Assembly: GCF_027853915.1 (NCBI RefSeq)
Contig: NZ_JAQGLA010000001.1
Span: 1-64,000, forward strand
Source: Saccharopolyspora oryzae
Lineage (GTDB): Bacteria; Actinomycetota; Actinomycetes; Mycobacteriales; Pseudonocardiaceae
Direction of reading: 5' to 3'
Length of the DNA stretch: 64,000 bases
Shown: positions 26,620 through 35,237 of the stretch, in pieces
Layout: each line of letters starts with the position of its first letter
How positions within the stretch are numbered: position 1 is the stretch's first letter
Notes under the pieces: generated by a model
The model's input: only the letters and a program-made list of their open reading frames with translations
The model's database searches: none
What the model was told of the DNA's origin: nothing
Program-made: the position numbers and the translations under genes

Positions 26620-28753
26620 ACCCCTCCACCACGGTGCCCTGCTCCGGTGCGGAGCGGACGGTGAGCCGACCGCCGACCGCACCGGTGCGGTCGGCGATGT
26701 TGTGCAACCCGCGCCCGGCATCGTCGCCGCTGGTCTGGAAACCCGGACCGTCATCGGCCACCTCGAAGTGCACCCCGCGGTAGTCGTCGCGGATGGTGAC
26801 GGTCACCGCGGCTCCCGGCGCGTGCTTGAAGGCGTTGTTGACCGCTTCCAGGCAGGTGAAGTAGACCGCTGTTTCGACCTCGAGCGGGAACCGACGTCGG
26901 GCCACCGCTTCGTCGAGCTCGAGGGCCACCGTGGACTGATCGGGGCCGAACTCGGCCGCCAGCGCCGCAGCCAGCCCGTGGTCGGCCAGCACGACCGGGA
27001 ACACCCCGGCCGCGGTGTCGCCGAGCACCCGGCGCGCCCCCTCCAGCTGCGCCAGCAGGTGGTCCAGGCGACCGCGAGCGGATTCTGGCCGGTCGTGGGT
27101 GATCTCGTGCTCCACCGACCCGACTGCCATTTGCAGCGCCACGAGGTGGTGCTGCGCCCCGTCGTGCAGGTTGCGCTCCAGGCCGCGGCGCTCGCTGTCC
27201 ATGTCGGCGATGGCGCGGCGGCGCGACTCGGCGATCTCGTCGGCCCGCTGCAACGCGGTGTTGAGCTGCTCCTCCAGTTCCAGACCGAGCCTGCTGTTGT
27301 GCAGCACCGGACCGAGGATGCCCACCAGGTCGTCCAGCAGTCGGTCGCGCTGCCCCGGGACGTCGGTGGCGCTGGTCCGGTCCACCACGAGCGAACCGAT
27401 TGCCGAGCCCCCGAACCTCACCGGCAGCACGACCGGTTCCGGCAGCTCCGCCTGATCGGCCGGCCACCGGAAGCACCGCTGGCCACCGGACACGTCCAGC
27501 CGCAGTTCGCAGAAGTCCGCGCCCAGCCCGCGCGCGATGACCTCCGCCAGGTCGGTCAGGTCCGGGTGGTCGCGGCCGCTGGAGACTTCCGCGACCTGCT
27601 CCAGGACCGTGGCGGGCTCCGGGCGGCGGCCGAACACCAAACGGTCCACCAGCCGTTCCGCACCCGTGTGCACGGGCAGGAAGACCAGCGCGGCCACCAC
27701 GACCGCCGCGAGCATCCCGATGACGGCGTTGATCGGTTCGACTGCGGCCAGCACCACGAGTGCCGCGCTGCCGACGAGAAGGACCACCAGGGTGTGCACC
27801 GACGCTCGGCTGAACAGGTGCTCGGTCTCCCACGGGCGGGTTCGGCGGGTCACCGTGATCAGCGCGCACGGGACCACCGCGAAGACCAGCCGGGCCGGCC
27901 AGAACACCACGGCCAGCGACTCGGGGTAGGGCTTCCCCGGCTGGCGCACGGTCGGGTCGAACAACGTCAGCCCCGGCGTGCGCAACGACCACAGCAGTGC
28001 GGTGACCGCGCCCAGCACGGTGATGACGATCAACGCCACGGCCAGGGCCTCGCACAGCAACCGCGACTCGCGCCGCATCTCCGGGGTCGGGCCGGTGCGG
28101 GCGTGGTGCCGCTGCGCGAAGACCCCGACGACCGACACCAGCAGCCCGAACAAGATCACGAAGCCGATCGTGTGCGGGTAGTTCAAGGTGGAGATGGCCA
28201 GCAGATAGAGCACCCCGGCGACGCTGACGCCGACCGCGACCCGCGTCGGCCAAGACGTGAGTCCGATGCGGCCCAGCCTGCCGGCCGGGAACACCACCAG
28301 CGCCAGCACGTAGGCCACGCCGCCGACGACGTGCAGCAGCAGCACGTGCCACCAGCCGATGTCGAAGTCGAAGGCGGTCTCGACGACCGGTGCCGAGGCG
28401 TGCGCCTGGAGGTTGACCGCCCCGGCCGTGGCCACCAGGGCGATCGTGAGCAGCCGGGTGGCGACATCGCGCCTGCCCGACCGCCAGAGCGCCGCGGCGA
28501 CCACCAGGTTGAGCAAGCTGAGCAGGTAGTCCAGTAGCGCCAGCCCGGCGAGTTCGCTTTGCTCCGCACCGGCGAGCAGCCCGCGCGCCCACCGGGCGTC
28601 AGACACCACCAGCAGGTCGTGGAAGCCGGGCGAGTAAGCGGCGAGAGCGGCCAGCGCACCGATGGTCAGCCATGCCGCGGTCAGCACCACGAATCCGGCG
28701 AGCACGGCGTTCAACACCGCGCGGCCAGTCCGTCCAGCGGTGCGCTCGGTCAT
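26606..28753 (-). CDS. Membrane sensor histidine kinase, NarL-partner type
   Basis: About 715 residues. The N-terminal 350 residues hold roughly nine membrane helices, followed by a GAF-like region (about 395-510), HisKA_3 with LERNLHDGAQHHLVALQMAV and a HATPase_c domain with N-box YFTCLEAVNNAFKHA and G-box VADDGPGFQTSG then GRGLHNIADRTGAVGGRLTV. All kinase motifs are intact, unlike the two other kinase-like genes nearby. The ATG chosen (MTERTAGR) has only a weak ribosome binding site; an upstream start at 28810 is possible. The signal is unknown. Confidence 0.88.
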   Translation of the reverse strand: MTERTAGRTGRAVLNAVLAGFVVLTAAWLTIGALAALAAYSPGFHDLLVVSDARWARGLLAGAEQSELAGLALLDYLLSLLNLVVAAALWRSGRRDVATRLLTIALVATAGAVNLQAHASAPVVETAFDFDIGWWHVLLLHVVGGVAYVLALVVFPAGRLGRIGLTSWPTRVAVGVSVAGVLYLLAISTLNYPHTIGFVILFGLLVSVVGVFAQRHHARTGPTPEMRRESRLLCEALAVALIVITVLGAVTALLWSLRTPGLTLFDPTVRQPGKPYPESLAVVFWPARLVFAVVPCALITVTRRTRPWETEHLFSRASVHTLVVLLVGSAALVVLAAVEPINAVIGMLAAVVVAALVFLPVHTGAERLVDRLVFGRRPEPATVLEQVAEVSSGRDHPDLTDLAEVIARGLGADFCELRLDVSGGQRCFRWPADQAELPEPVVLPVRFGGSAIGSLVVDRTSATDVPGQRDRLLDDLVGILGPVLHNSRLGLELEEQLNTALQRADEIAESRRRAIADMDSERRGLERNLHDGAQHHLVALQMAVGSVEHEITHDRPESARGRLDHLLAQLEGARRVLGDTAAGVFPVVLADHGLAAALAAEFGPDQSTVALELDEAVARRRFPLEVETAVYFTCLEAVNNAFKHAPGAAVTVTIRDDYRGVHFEVADDGPGFQTSGDDAGRGLHNIADRTGAVGGRLTVRSAPEQGTVVEGFIPL

Positions 28754-28958
28754 GGGCTTCTGCCCCCACGTGCCAGTGTCCGCCCCGCAGCGCCCGGAGC
28801 AGTAGGTCATACGGCCCTATCGAGAAGATCGTCAACGACGTCCGGGCACAGCCGAGCGACTGACCTTTTGCGGGTCGGGAAGTTCGGCTCCGTCCGCTGC
28901 GGGCACCGCCCGGCTACGCAATCGCGACCACGTCCGCCGTGGACAGATCGATCGGCGG

Positions 28959-29234
28959 TCAGGCCGCCACGTGCAGCGATGTGTTGTAGGCGAGCGTGCC
29001 GCCCGCGTGGTGCAGGCTGCGCGCCAAGGCGGTGGCGTGGTCGTTGGCCTGCGCCAGGTGCGGGCCGACCGTTGCCCAGCTGGCCAGGTCCCGGCGGGCC
29101 TGGTCCGCCAGGCGGCCGACCAACTCGGCGATCGCGGCGAGATCGGTGAGGACGGCCACCGGGTCGGTGCCCGCGAACAGATCCGCGGCGCCGAGCGCGG
29201 TGCGGGCGTCGGTGATGTGCTGCTGCGGGTTCAT
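28959..29234 (-). CDS. Small hypothetical helical protein
   Basis: 91 residues beginning MNPQQHITDARTALGAADLF, nearly all helical and Ala/Leu-rich, with a His pair near ARSLHHAGGTLAYNTSLHVA. GGGGGCG lies before the ATG. No signal peptide or known family is recognised. It stands alone between the sensor kinase and the repeat protein gene. Confidence 0.55.
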   Translation of the reverse strand: MNPQQHITDARTALGAADLFAGTDPVAVLTDLAAIAELVGRLADQARRDLASWATVGPHLAQANDHATALARSLHHAGGTLAYNTSLHVAA

Positions 29235-29519
29235 GGCGGTCGCCCCCTTCGGCTTCCCGGTGTTGTCGATACCCAAATGCTCCCGCTGCCCTCTGACAAT
29301 TCCGATGGAGCGCGCCCCCGAACCGCCGGTGCACGACCACCGGATTGCGGTGGGGTTCTCCCCACCCGACCGAGCGAGACGATCAGGTTCTGCGCAGTCA
29401 AAGGTGACTTGGAACTGCTTGACGGACGCCATCGGCGCGGGAAAGGGCCGGGCCCGGAGATGCAATTCCCGGACACGACCCTCAGCCGCTAGCGGTTGTT
29501 CAGTTGCGCGGTGTATCTG

Positions 29520-29873
29520 TCAGTACCAGTCCGACCCCATCCACTGGTTGATCTTGGCGTTGTTGTCGCCGCTGCCGTCGTTGCTCTGGTTGACCTTGGC
29601 GTTGTTGTCGCCACTGCCATCGTTGCTCTGGTCGACCTTGGCGTTGTTGTCGCCACTGCCGTCGTTGCTCTGGTTGACCTTGGCGTTGTTGTCGCCACTG
29701 CCATCGTTGTTCTGGTCGACCTTGGCGTTGTTGTCGCCACTACCGTCGCTGCTCTGAGTGATCACGGCGTTGTTGTCAGCATGCGCCGGGGAGGCGGCCA
29801 TAGCAGTGGCTGGCATGAATCCAATAGCGCCGATCGCGGCAGCGATACCGATGGCCCGGGTCGTCTTGTTCAT
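29520..29873 (-). CDS. Secreted repeat protein with curlin-like N-x-A-x3-Q repeats
   Basis: 117 residues. A signal peptide (MNKTTRAIGIAAAIGAIGFM, then PATAMAASPAHA) is followed by a first unit DNNAVITQ and five tandem 14-residue units of the type DGSGDNNAKVDQNN, ending INQWMGSDWY. Each unit contains N-x-A-x3-Q, the core of curli (CsgA) repeats, though the spacing is 14 and not about 22 residues. The codons are repetitive too. No csgB, E, F or G genes are nearby. It is likely surface-exposed or extracellular; amyloid or other beta-solenoid assembly is inference. GAAAGAGAT precedes the start. Confidence 0.75.
   Translation of the reverse strand: MNKTTRAIGIAAAIGAIGFMPATAMAASPAHADNNAVITQSSDGSGDNNAKVDQNNDGSGDNNAKVNQSNDGSGDNNAKVDQSNDGSGDNNAKVNQSNDGSGDNNAKINQWMGSDWY
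29546..29757 (-). repeat. 42-bp tandem repeats, about five units, in frame
   Basis: The string ttggcgttgttgtcgcc recurs at 29554, 29596, 29638, 29680 and 29722, an exact 42-base period. Units differ by a few bases, mainly alternating between KVN and KVD codons. They lie wholly inside the curlin-like gene, so unit number may vary by slippage or recombination. Confidence 0.95.
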
Positions 29874-30252
29874 GGCTATCTCTTTCGGGTTGATGATGCA
29901 CCGAGTCCGGAGGGAGGTCCTCTGGGTCGTGTCTCTTTTGTGCTTCCTTCACGGCTTGGATTTTCTGTTCCGTCGCCGATGAAAAAATGGTGCACTCAGG
30001 CGATCCCCGCTTTCGATGGGGAGTTCCCCCTGAATTGCCAGGGAGATCCCCCGAACCCCGAGTGGGGCCACCCCCCATCCCGCAGAAGAGACAACCCGAA
30101 GGCGACGGATCAGCTGGCCGCTCAGGATCTCGAGCAGAACGGCCGAAATTCAATCAGGCTAAGCCGAAAGCACAAGGGAGCAGCCCCATAGAGGATGTCT
30201 CGCTCGGATCTTGGTCGGCGTTGCGGGCATGATCTTGGTTCGTGGTCGATGA
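29874..30252. other. Intergenic region upstream of the repeat protein gene
   Basis: About 380 bases with no supported gene. The left part should hold the promoter of the repeat protein gene. I see no clear sigma-70 elements or inverted repeat. Confidence 0.35.
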
Positions 30253-30650
30253 GTTGTCACCGGCGTCATTCCCCTGTCCGCCCTCGGGCCGACCCCGATC
30301 GTGCCGCTGCTCGGCGACCGGCTGCTGACCACGGCCCTCGGCGCGACGCTGGCCTTCCTCGCCACATTCCTGTTGCGGCCCAGTCCCTCCGCCGATTCGG
30401 TTCGTGCCGAGCTGGCCTCGATCCTTCGGGCGCTGGCCGAGGTGTCCTCCGATGACCAGGAAGAGGAAGGCACGCAACGGCACGCCATTCTCACCTCCGC
30501 GCTGGACACCGGGAACAACTTCCGCCGAATCCTGTCGGAGGTCCGGAACGCGCCGTCGGTCGCGGGACTGTGGCCGGTTTACCTGGCACTGCAACGACTC
30601 AGCTTCCAGCTGGCGGCCACACCTCCGTCGAGACTCGACTGCGAGCGAGG
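30253..30650 (+). pseudogene. Remnant of a FUSC/aromatic-acid-exporter-type membrane protein
   Basis: Directly after a TGA at 30250, the frame reads VVTGVIPLSALGPTPIVPLL, then GDRLLTTALGATLAFLATFL, typical of the end of the membrane domain of FUSC/ArAE-like proteins (DRxxxTxxGxxLA). A soluble helical part follows (ADSVRAELASILRALAEVSS, then SEVRNAPSVAGLWPVYLALQ). After about 30650 the reading becomes Arg/Gly/Pro-rich and loses character. Most of the normal N-terminal membrane region is absent. A GTG at 30301 could start a short product, but a decayed gene is more likely. Confidence 0.5.
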
Positions 30651-30763
30651 ACGATCCGTCAGCGCACCACGAATCGGCTCTGCTGCAAGGCAGACTTCGC
30701 GACCACCAGGGCAGTCCCGTCGGAAACGCCGTGCTGGCCCCGATCGACGCGGTCGAGGTTGCG

Positions 30764-31693
30764 TCATGCGAAGGGATGCAAGGCGCGGCGGAGCGCGGCG
30801 CGGGTTTCAGTGGCCTGACGCCGGGAAACCGCTGCTCCCGTGAGCACCGCCGAGCGGTGGAACGTCCCGGGGAACAGGTGCAGCTCGACGGACACACCCG
30901 CGCGCAGCAGGCCGGAGGCATAAGCCAAGCCCTCGTCCCGCAGCGGATCGTTCTCGTACACCGACATGTACGCCGGAGGAAGCCCGGAAAGATCGTCCGC
31001 CCGAGCTGGAGCCGCGTACGCGGGAACCTCCCCACTCCACCCACGCAGGTAGTGCCGCCAGCTCAGCACCGCGTCGGCGTGGTTCCACAGCGGTGTCTCA
31101 TCGAACGTGCGTGCCGAGAACGTCTCGACGCGATCGTCGACTTCCGGGGCATCGAGCACCTGGAAGCACACCGGCGGGCCACCCCGATCCCGAACCAGCA
31201 GCGTCAGAGCCGCGGCGAGCCCACCACCCGCGCTCATGCCGTACACACCGATGCGCGCAGCGTCCACGCCGAGCAGCTCAGCCTCCGAAGCGATCCAGCG
31301 GAGCGCGGACTCGCAGTCCCGCAACGCCGCCGGATACGGATGTTCGGGAGCCAGGCGGTAGTCGACGGCGCAAACGACCGCAGGCACATGTGCGCACAGG
31401 TCCACCGCCTGCGCGGTGAGGGACTCCAGGCCTCCCATCACGAACCCGCCCCCGTGCAACAGGAGCACGGCAGGCAGCGGAGCGGCAGCGTCGGACGGCC
31501 GGAACACCCGGACCGGCACCGGCACACCCTCGACACCCGGAACCTCGTGATCGGTCGGGGTGACCTCGCCGGTCACCACCTGCCCGGCGTTCGAGGCGAG
31601 CTCCGCCATCCGCGCGCGAGCCCCGTCGAGGTCGTCGATGTGCAGGTCGGGCAGAGCAGATAAGGCTGCCGCCAATTCGGGATCAAGATGCAC
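30764..31693 (-). CDS. Alpha/beta hydrolase, hormone-sensitive-lipase-type esterase
   Basis: 309 residues. The oxyanion motif HGGGF is at about residue 83 and the nucleophile motif GMSAGG near 152. The acidic residue is in ENDPLRDEG and the histidine in LFPGTFHRS. It belongs to the same family as the esterase at 5063 but has a different active-site elbow (MSAGG against DSAGG) and low similarity. The GTG start gives VHLDPELAAALSALP; longer readings are Arg-rich and unlikely. It is divergent from the molybdopterin oxidoreductase gene. Confidence 0.85.
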   Translation of the reverse strand: MHLDPELAAALSALPDLHIDDLDGARARMAELASNAGQVVTGEVTPTDHEVPGVEGVPVPVRVFRPSDAAAPLPAVLLLHGGGFVMGGLESLTAQAVDLCAHVPAVVCAVDYRLAPEHPYPAALRDCESALRWIASEAELLGVDAARIGVYGMSAGGGLAAALTLLVRDRGGPPVCFQVLDAPEVDDRVETFSARTFDETPLWNHADAVLSWRHYLRGWSGEVPAYAAPARADDLSGLPPAYMSVYENDPLRDEGLAYASGLLRAGVSVELHLFPGTFHRSAVLTGAAVSRRQATETRAALRRALHPFA

Positions 31694-31913
31694 GGTTCGC
31701 CCCCAGCAGTGCGGGATGGCGCCACGGTCCCACCGAACCAACCCGACCGCACTGGAAGCTGACCGGAGGTTCCATCCTTTCGGCTGGCGAGGGCCGCCTG
31801 GATGCGCACCGGACGCGGACAGCCGATGGGATCTGTGCCAAATTCGAGGCGTCCACATGCCACGCCCTGAGGATCCACCCGCCGTGAAGCGGCCGAGGAG
31901 ACGGGGGGAGCTG

Positions 31914-33386
31914 ATGTCATCCAGCGGCTCGAAACACCCGAGCTCGGACGACGGAGGCGACCGAGGCCGCCTCAAGCGCGTGGGTGCCGCGTTTTGGCTT
32001 CCGGCGGCCCGGGCTGCCGCGCGCACTCGCGCCGTCGCGGTGCGCGTGGCCGCCATGGTGGCGGTTCTTGTGACCAGGATTGCCGCTCGTGCCCGGGCCG
32101 TGGGGCGGCGGATCGGGCAGATACCCCCGCCGCCGGGCCCGTTTCGTCCCGGATTCTGGCGCAGTCCGATCCGCGGAACCTGGCTGACCTCAGTATTCGG
32201 TCTGGTTCTGCTGATCGGCATCCCGCTGCTGTTCGTCACCGGGGTGCTGTCCTACGCCGCCTACAACCCCGGACTCGACCCGGTCAACGACCAAACTCCG
32301 GACAAGGGCCTGCTGGGTTTCTACCTCTTCGACTGGCCCACGAATCCGTACTGGCTATACCGCCTGACCCAGGGCGTGCACGTCACGCTCGGCGTGGTCC
32401 TCGTGCCCGTCCTGCTGGGCAAGTTGTGGTCGGTGATCCCGAAGCTGTTCGAGTGGCCACCGACCCGCAGCCCCGCCCACGCCCTGGAGCGGCTGTCCCT
32501 GCTGATGCTGGTCGGCGGGGCCATCTTCCAATTCGCCACGGGCATCCTCAACATCCAGCTCTACTACGTCTTCCCGGGCTCCTTCTACACCCTGCACTTC
32601 TACGGCGCCTGGGTGTTCATCGCCGCCTTCGTCCTCCACGTCTGCCTCCGATTCAGCCGGATGACGCGTGCCCTGCGCTCCCGCAGCCTCGCCGCTGAAC
32701 TGCGCACCGACCTCGCCCACACCCGCTCCGAGCCACCCGACCCCGACCACCTGGCGCCCACCGCCCCAGCGGCGCCGACGATGACCCGTCGCGGCGCGCT
32801 GGGACTGGTCGGAGCGGGATCACTGCTGCTGCTCGTGGTCACCGCGGGACAAAGCATCGGCGGCTGGTTGCGCAACACCGCCCTTCTCGCACCGCACAAC
32901 CGCGATCCGGGCAACGGCCCGAACGGCTTCCAGATCAACAAGACCGCCGCTTCGGTCGGCGTCACGCCGGCGCTCATCGGCCCGAACTGGCGACTTGAAA
33001 TCCACGGCCACGGGCCGCCGCTGATCTTCACTCGCGAACAGCTCCTGGCCATGCGCCAGCACACCGCCGACCTGCCCATCGCATGCGTGGAAGGATGGTC
33101 CACCGGAAATCAGCGCTGGAGCGGCCTTCGACTGGCCGACCTCGCCGCCGCGGCCGGACTGCCCCACGCCGGAAGCGTTCTGGTGGAGTCCGTCCAGCCC
33201 TCCGGTCCCTTCAGCACGGTGGCACTGCGGGGAAACCAGGTCGCGGACCCCCGCTCCCTGCTGGCCCTGCACGTCAACGGCGCAGACCTCTCCGTCGACC
33301 ACGGTTTCCCGGCACGCATCATCGTTCCCGCCAACCCCGGCGTGAACAACACCAAATGGGTCCACCGGCTCACGTTCAGAGAATGA
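31914..33386 (+). CDS. Membrane cytochrome b-type / molybdopterin oxidoreductase fusion
   Basis: 490 residues. After a basic N terminus there are about four membrane helices (residues 90-240) with histidines suited to haem binding (QGVHVTLG His155, TLHFYGAW His218, FVLHVCLR His232). A linker, a Tat-like MTRRGALGLVGAGSLLLLVV segment and a sulfite-oxidase-type Moco domain follow (about 360-490), with the probable Mo-ligand Cys in IACVEGWSTGNQRWSGLRLA. This is a membrane-anchored molybdoenzyme passing electrons through cytochrome b. GGGGGAG precedes the ATG at 31914; an ATG at 31857 adds 19 residues. The substrate is unknown. Confidence 0.85.
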   Translation: MSSSGSKHPSSDDGGDRGRLKRVGAAFWLPAARAAARTRAVAVRVAAMVAVLVTRIAARARAVGRRIGQIPPPPGPFRPGFWRSPIRGTWLTSVFGLVLLIGIPLLFVTGVLSYAAYNPGLDPVNDQTPDKGLLGFYLFDWPTNPYWLYRLTQGVHVTLGVVLVPVLLGKLWSVIPKLFEWPPTRSPAHALERLSLLMLVGGAIFQFATGILNIQLYYVFPGSFYTLHFYGAWVFIAAFVLHVCLRFSRMTRALRSRSLAAELRTDLAHTRSEPPDPDHLAPTAPAAPTMTRRGALGLVGAGSLLLLVVTAGQSIGGWLRNTALLAPHNRDPGNGPNGFQINKTAASVGVTPALIGPNWRLEIHGHGPPLIFTREQLLAMRQHTADLPIACVEGWSTGNQRWSGLRLADLAAAAGLPHAGSVLVESVQPSGPFSTVALRGNQVADPRSLLALHVNGADLSVDHGFPARIIVPANPGVNNTKWVHRLTFRE

Positions 33387-33883
33387 CCATGACACGCTTC
33401 CTGCGCTGGTACGGCTCCGGTCCGTTGCACCTTCTCGTCCTGATCTGCTCGTTCGCCCTCGCCGCCTACGCCCTGGTACGGCTGTTCGCCGTCCGCCCGG
33501 TCGAGGTAGCGATCTGGTTCGTCGGCGCAGCGATCCTCCACGACCTCATCCTGCTTCCGCTGTACTCGCTGGCAGACCTGTCGGCCCGCGCTGTACTGCG
33601 GCATCGCCCCACCCGTCCACCACGGGTCCCGTGGATCAACTACCTGCGCGTGCCCACTTTCCTCTCCGGTGTGCTCCTGATCGTCTGGTTCCCCCTCATC
33701 CTCGATCTCTCCGAGCTCTACCCGAGCGCTGCCCGGCTGCCTGAAAACGTCTACCTCGGCCGATGGCTGGCCATCACGGCGGTGCTCTTCGGTGCCTCCG
33801 CACTGGCCTTCGCCATCAAACTCCGCCGCGCCGCACGCTTCGAGCAGAAGCACGCCGCACCAGGCGAGGACACCCCACCATGA
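33383..33883 (+). CDS. Membrane protein coupled to the molybdoenzyme
   Basis: 166 residues with about four hydrophobic helices (LHLLVLICSFALAAYALVRL, VAIWFVGAAILHDLILLPLY, FLSGVLLIVWFPLILDLSEL, LAITAVLFGASALAFAIKLR). Its first ATG overlaps the stop of the upstream gene (ATGA), so it is probably made at the same ratio and forms part of the same complex. I do not recognise the family. An ATG two codons later is an equal start. Confidence 0.65.
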   Translation: MTMTRFLRWYGSGPLHLLVLICSFALAAYALVRLFAVRPVEVAIWFVGAAILHDLILLPLYSLADLSARAVLRHRPTRPPRVPWINYLRVPTFLSGVLLIVWFPLILDLSELYPSAARLPENVYLGRWLAITAVLFGASALAFAIKLRRAARFEQKHAAPGEDTPP

Positions 33884-33937
33884 CCACCGGCACCGGGCGG
33901 CCCTCCAACCGTGGAAGACCCCTCCAAGTCGAACTGG

Positions 33938-34675
33938 CTAGCGGTGTTCGGGGTTTTCGTAGTCGTGGCGGCAGCCGGCGTCCCAGGCGGTGCGCTGGTT
34001 GCCGTAGGCCGGGATGCCGCCGAAGTCTTTGAGCATGCGGGCCAGGTGCAGCAGATTCCAGGTCATGAAGGTGGTGTTGCGGTTGGTGAAGTCGTTCTGC
34101 GGGCCGCCCGAGCCGGGGTCGAGGTAGGAGGGGCCGGGGCCTGCCTCGCCGATCCATCCGGCGTCCGCCTGAGGGGGGATGGTGTAGCCCAGGTGCTGCA
34201 GGCTGTAGAGGACGTTCATGGCGCAGTGCTTGACGCCGTCCTCGTTGCCGGTGATCAGACAACCGCCGACACGGCCGTAATAGGCGTACTGCCCGGCGTC
34301 GTTGAGCAGGGCGGAGCAGGAGTAGAGGCGTTCGATCACCTGCTTCATCACGGAGCTGTTGTCCCCCAGCCAGATGGGACCCGCCAGCACGAGGATGTCG
34401 GCCGCCAGGACCTGCTGGTACAGGTCCGGCCACGCGTCTGCCTCCCAGCCGTGCTCGGTCATATCGGGCCACACGCCGGTGGCGATGTCGTGGTCCACCG
34501 CCCGTATGACGTCGACGTGCACTCCTCCTGCGTTCATGATGGTGGTGCTGTGGTCGATCAGACCCTGCGTGTTGCTCGTTTTCGGTGAGCGTTTCAAGGT
34601 GCAGTTGATCACCAGGGCCCGCAGATCGTCGTACCGGGCGGGCGGTGCATCGGCAGCGGGCGACGAAGCAGTCAC
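33938..34675 (-). CDS. Flavodoxin-like NAD(P)H-dependent FMN oxidoreductase
   Basis: 245 residues. LRALVINCTLKRSPKTSNTQ is the FMN phosphate-binding loop of the flavodoxin-like/NADPH-dependent reductase family; ADILVLAGPIWLGDNSSVMK and YYGRVGGCLITGNEDGVKHC bind the isoalloxazine in relatives. The GTG start at 34675 has AGGAGG upstream. It is probably a cytosolic two-electron quinone or flavin reductase. It stands alone, convergent with the molybdoenzyme pair. Confidence 0.85.
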   Translation of the reverse strand: MTASSPAADAPPARYDDLRALVINCTLKRSPKTSNTQGLIDHSTTIMNAGGVHVDVIRAVDHDIATGVWPDMTEHGWEADAWPDLYQQVLAADILVLAGPIWLGDNSSVMKQVIERLYSCSALLNDAGQYAYYGRVGGCLITGNEDGVKHCAMNVLYSLQHLGYTIPPQADAGWIGEAGPGPSYLDPGSGGPQNDFTNRNTTFMTWNLLHLARMLKDFGGIPAYGNQRTAWDAGCRHDYENPEHR

Positions 34676-34973
34676 GCGGTCCTCCTGGAAATCCCGCCGC
34701 CCAGCGAACGGCGAAGCGTCCACATCCGGATTCAGTCTGCGGGCGGGCCTCGGAAGGCACCACAACAACACCTCGGAATGGCCCGAGCGGTGCTCGAGTT
34801 CTGTCGACCACCGCCACCGACCACCGCGCTGATGGGTGACTGGCAGTGGCCGGGTTACCCAGCGTCGTTGACCGGTTCCCGGCCTGGGCGCACTGGTCAT
34901 TCGCCGACCAATGGCCCGCCCGGAGAACCGCCCTGGAGCTCGTGTTCGGCGGAGGTGAGGCGGTCAGGACCGG
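34676..34973. other. Intergenic region between the flavoprotein gene and vdcD
   Basis: About 300 bases. It should hold the promoter of the flavoprotein gene and the 3' end of the vdc transcript. No strong hairpin or small gene is visible. Confidence 0.35.
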
Positions 34974-35210
34974 CTAGCGCAGGGCTGGGATGGCGGGGAC
35001 TTCGGCGGCGTTGGCGATGTCCTCGGCGGTCAGCTTGAAGCTGTCGGGATAGCTGTCACGCCGGGTACGGCGGTCGGGTTCGCTGGTGCGCCACATGTAG
35101 CGGCACGGAAGGCATTGCAGCACTTCCCACACCCCGGGCACCGGGGAGGTCGTCACGCTGCGGATCTCGGCGGCGGCGCAGCGCGGGCACGCGGTTTCTT
35201 CGGCGCTCAT
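34974..35210 (-). CDS. vdcD: Non-oxidative hydroxyarylic acid decarboxylase subunit D
   Basis: 78 residues. TACPRCAAAEIRSVTTSPVP, then GVWEVLQCLPCRYMWRTSEP, gives two Cys-x-x-Cys pairs spaced like a zinc ribbon, followed by YPDSFKLTAEDIANAAEVPA. This is the typical VdcD/ShdD small subunit that accompanies UbiD-like decarboxylases of vanillate and 4-hydroxybenzoate. The gene lies 27 bases after vdcC. Confidence 0.9.
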   Translation of the reverse strand: MSAEETACPRCAAAEIRSVTTSPVPGVWEVLQCLPCRYMWRTSEPDRRTRRDSYPDSFKLTAEDIANAAEVPAIPALR

Positions 35211-35237
35211 CGGACTTTCCTTCCTGGAAGCGGGATT

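Noticed and set aside
29546-29757. Possible CRISPR or minisatellite array
   Set aside because: The 42-base units are contiguous, without spacers, stay in frame and encode a signal-peptide-bearing repeat protein.
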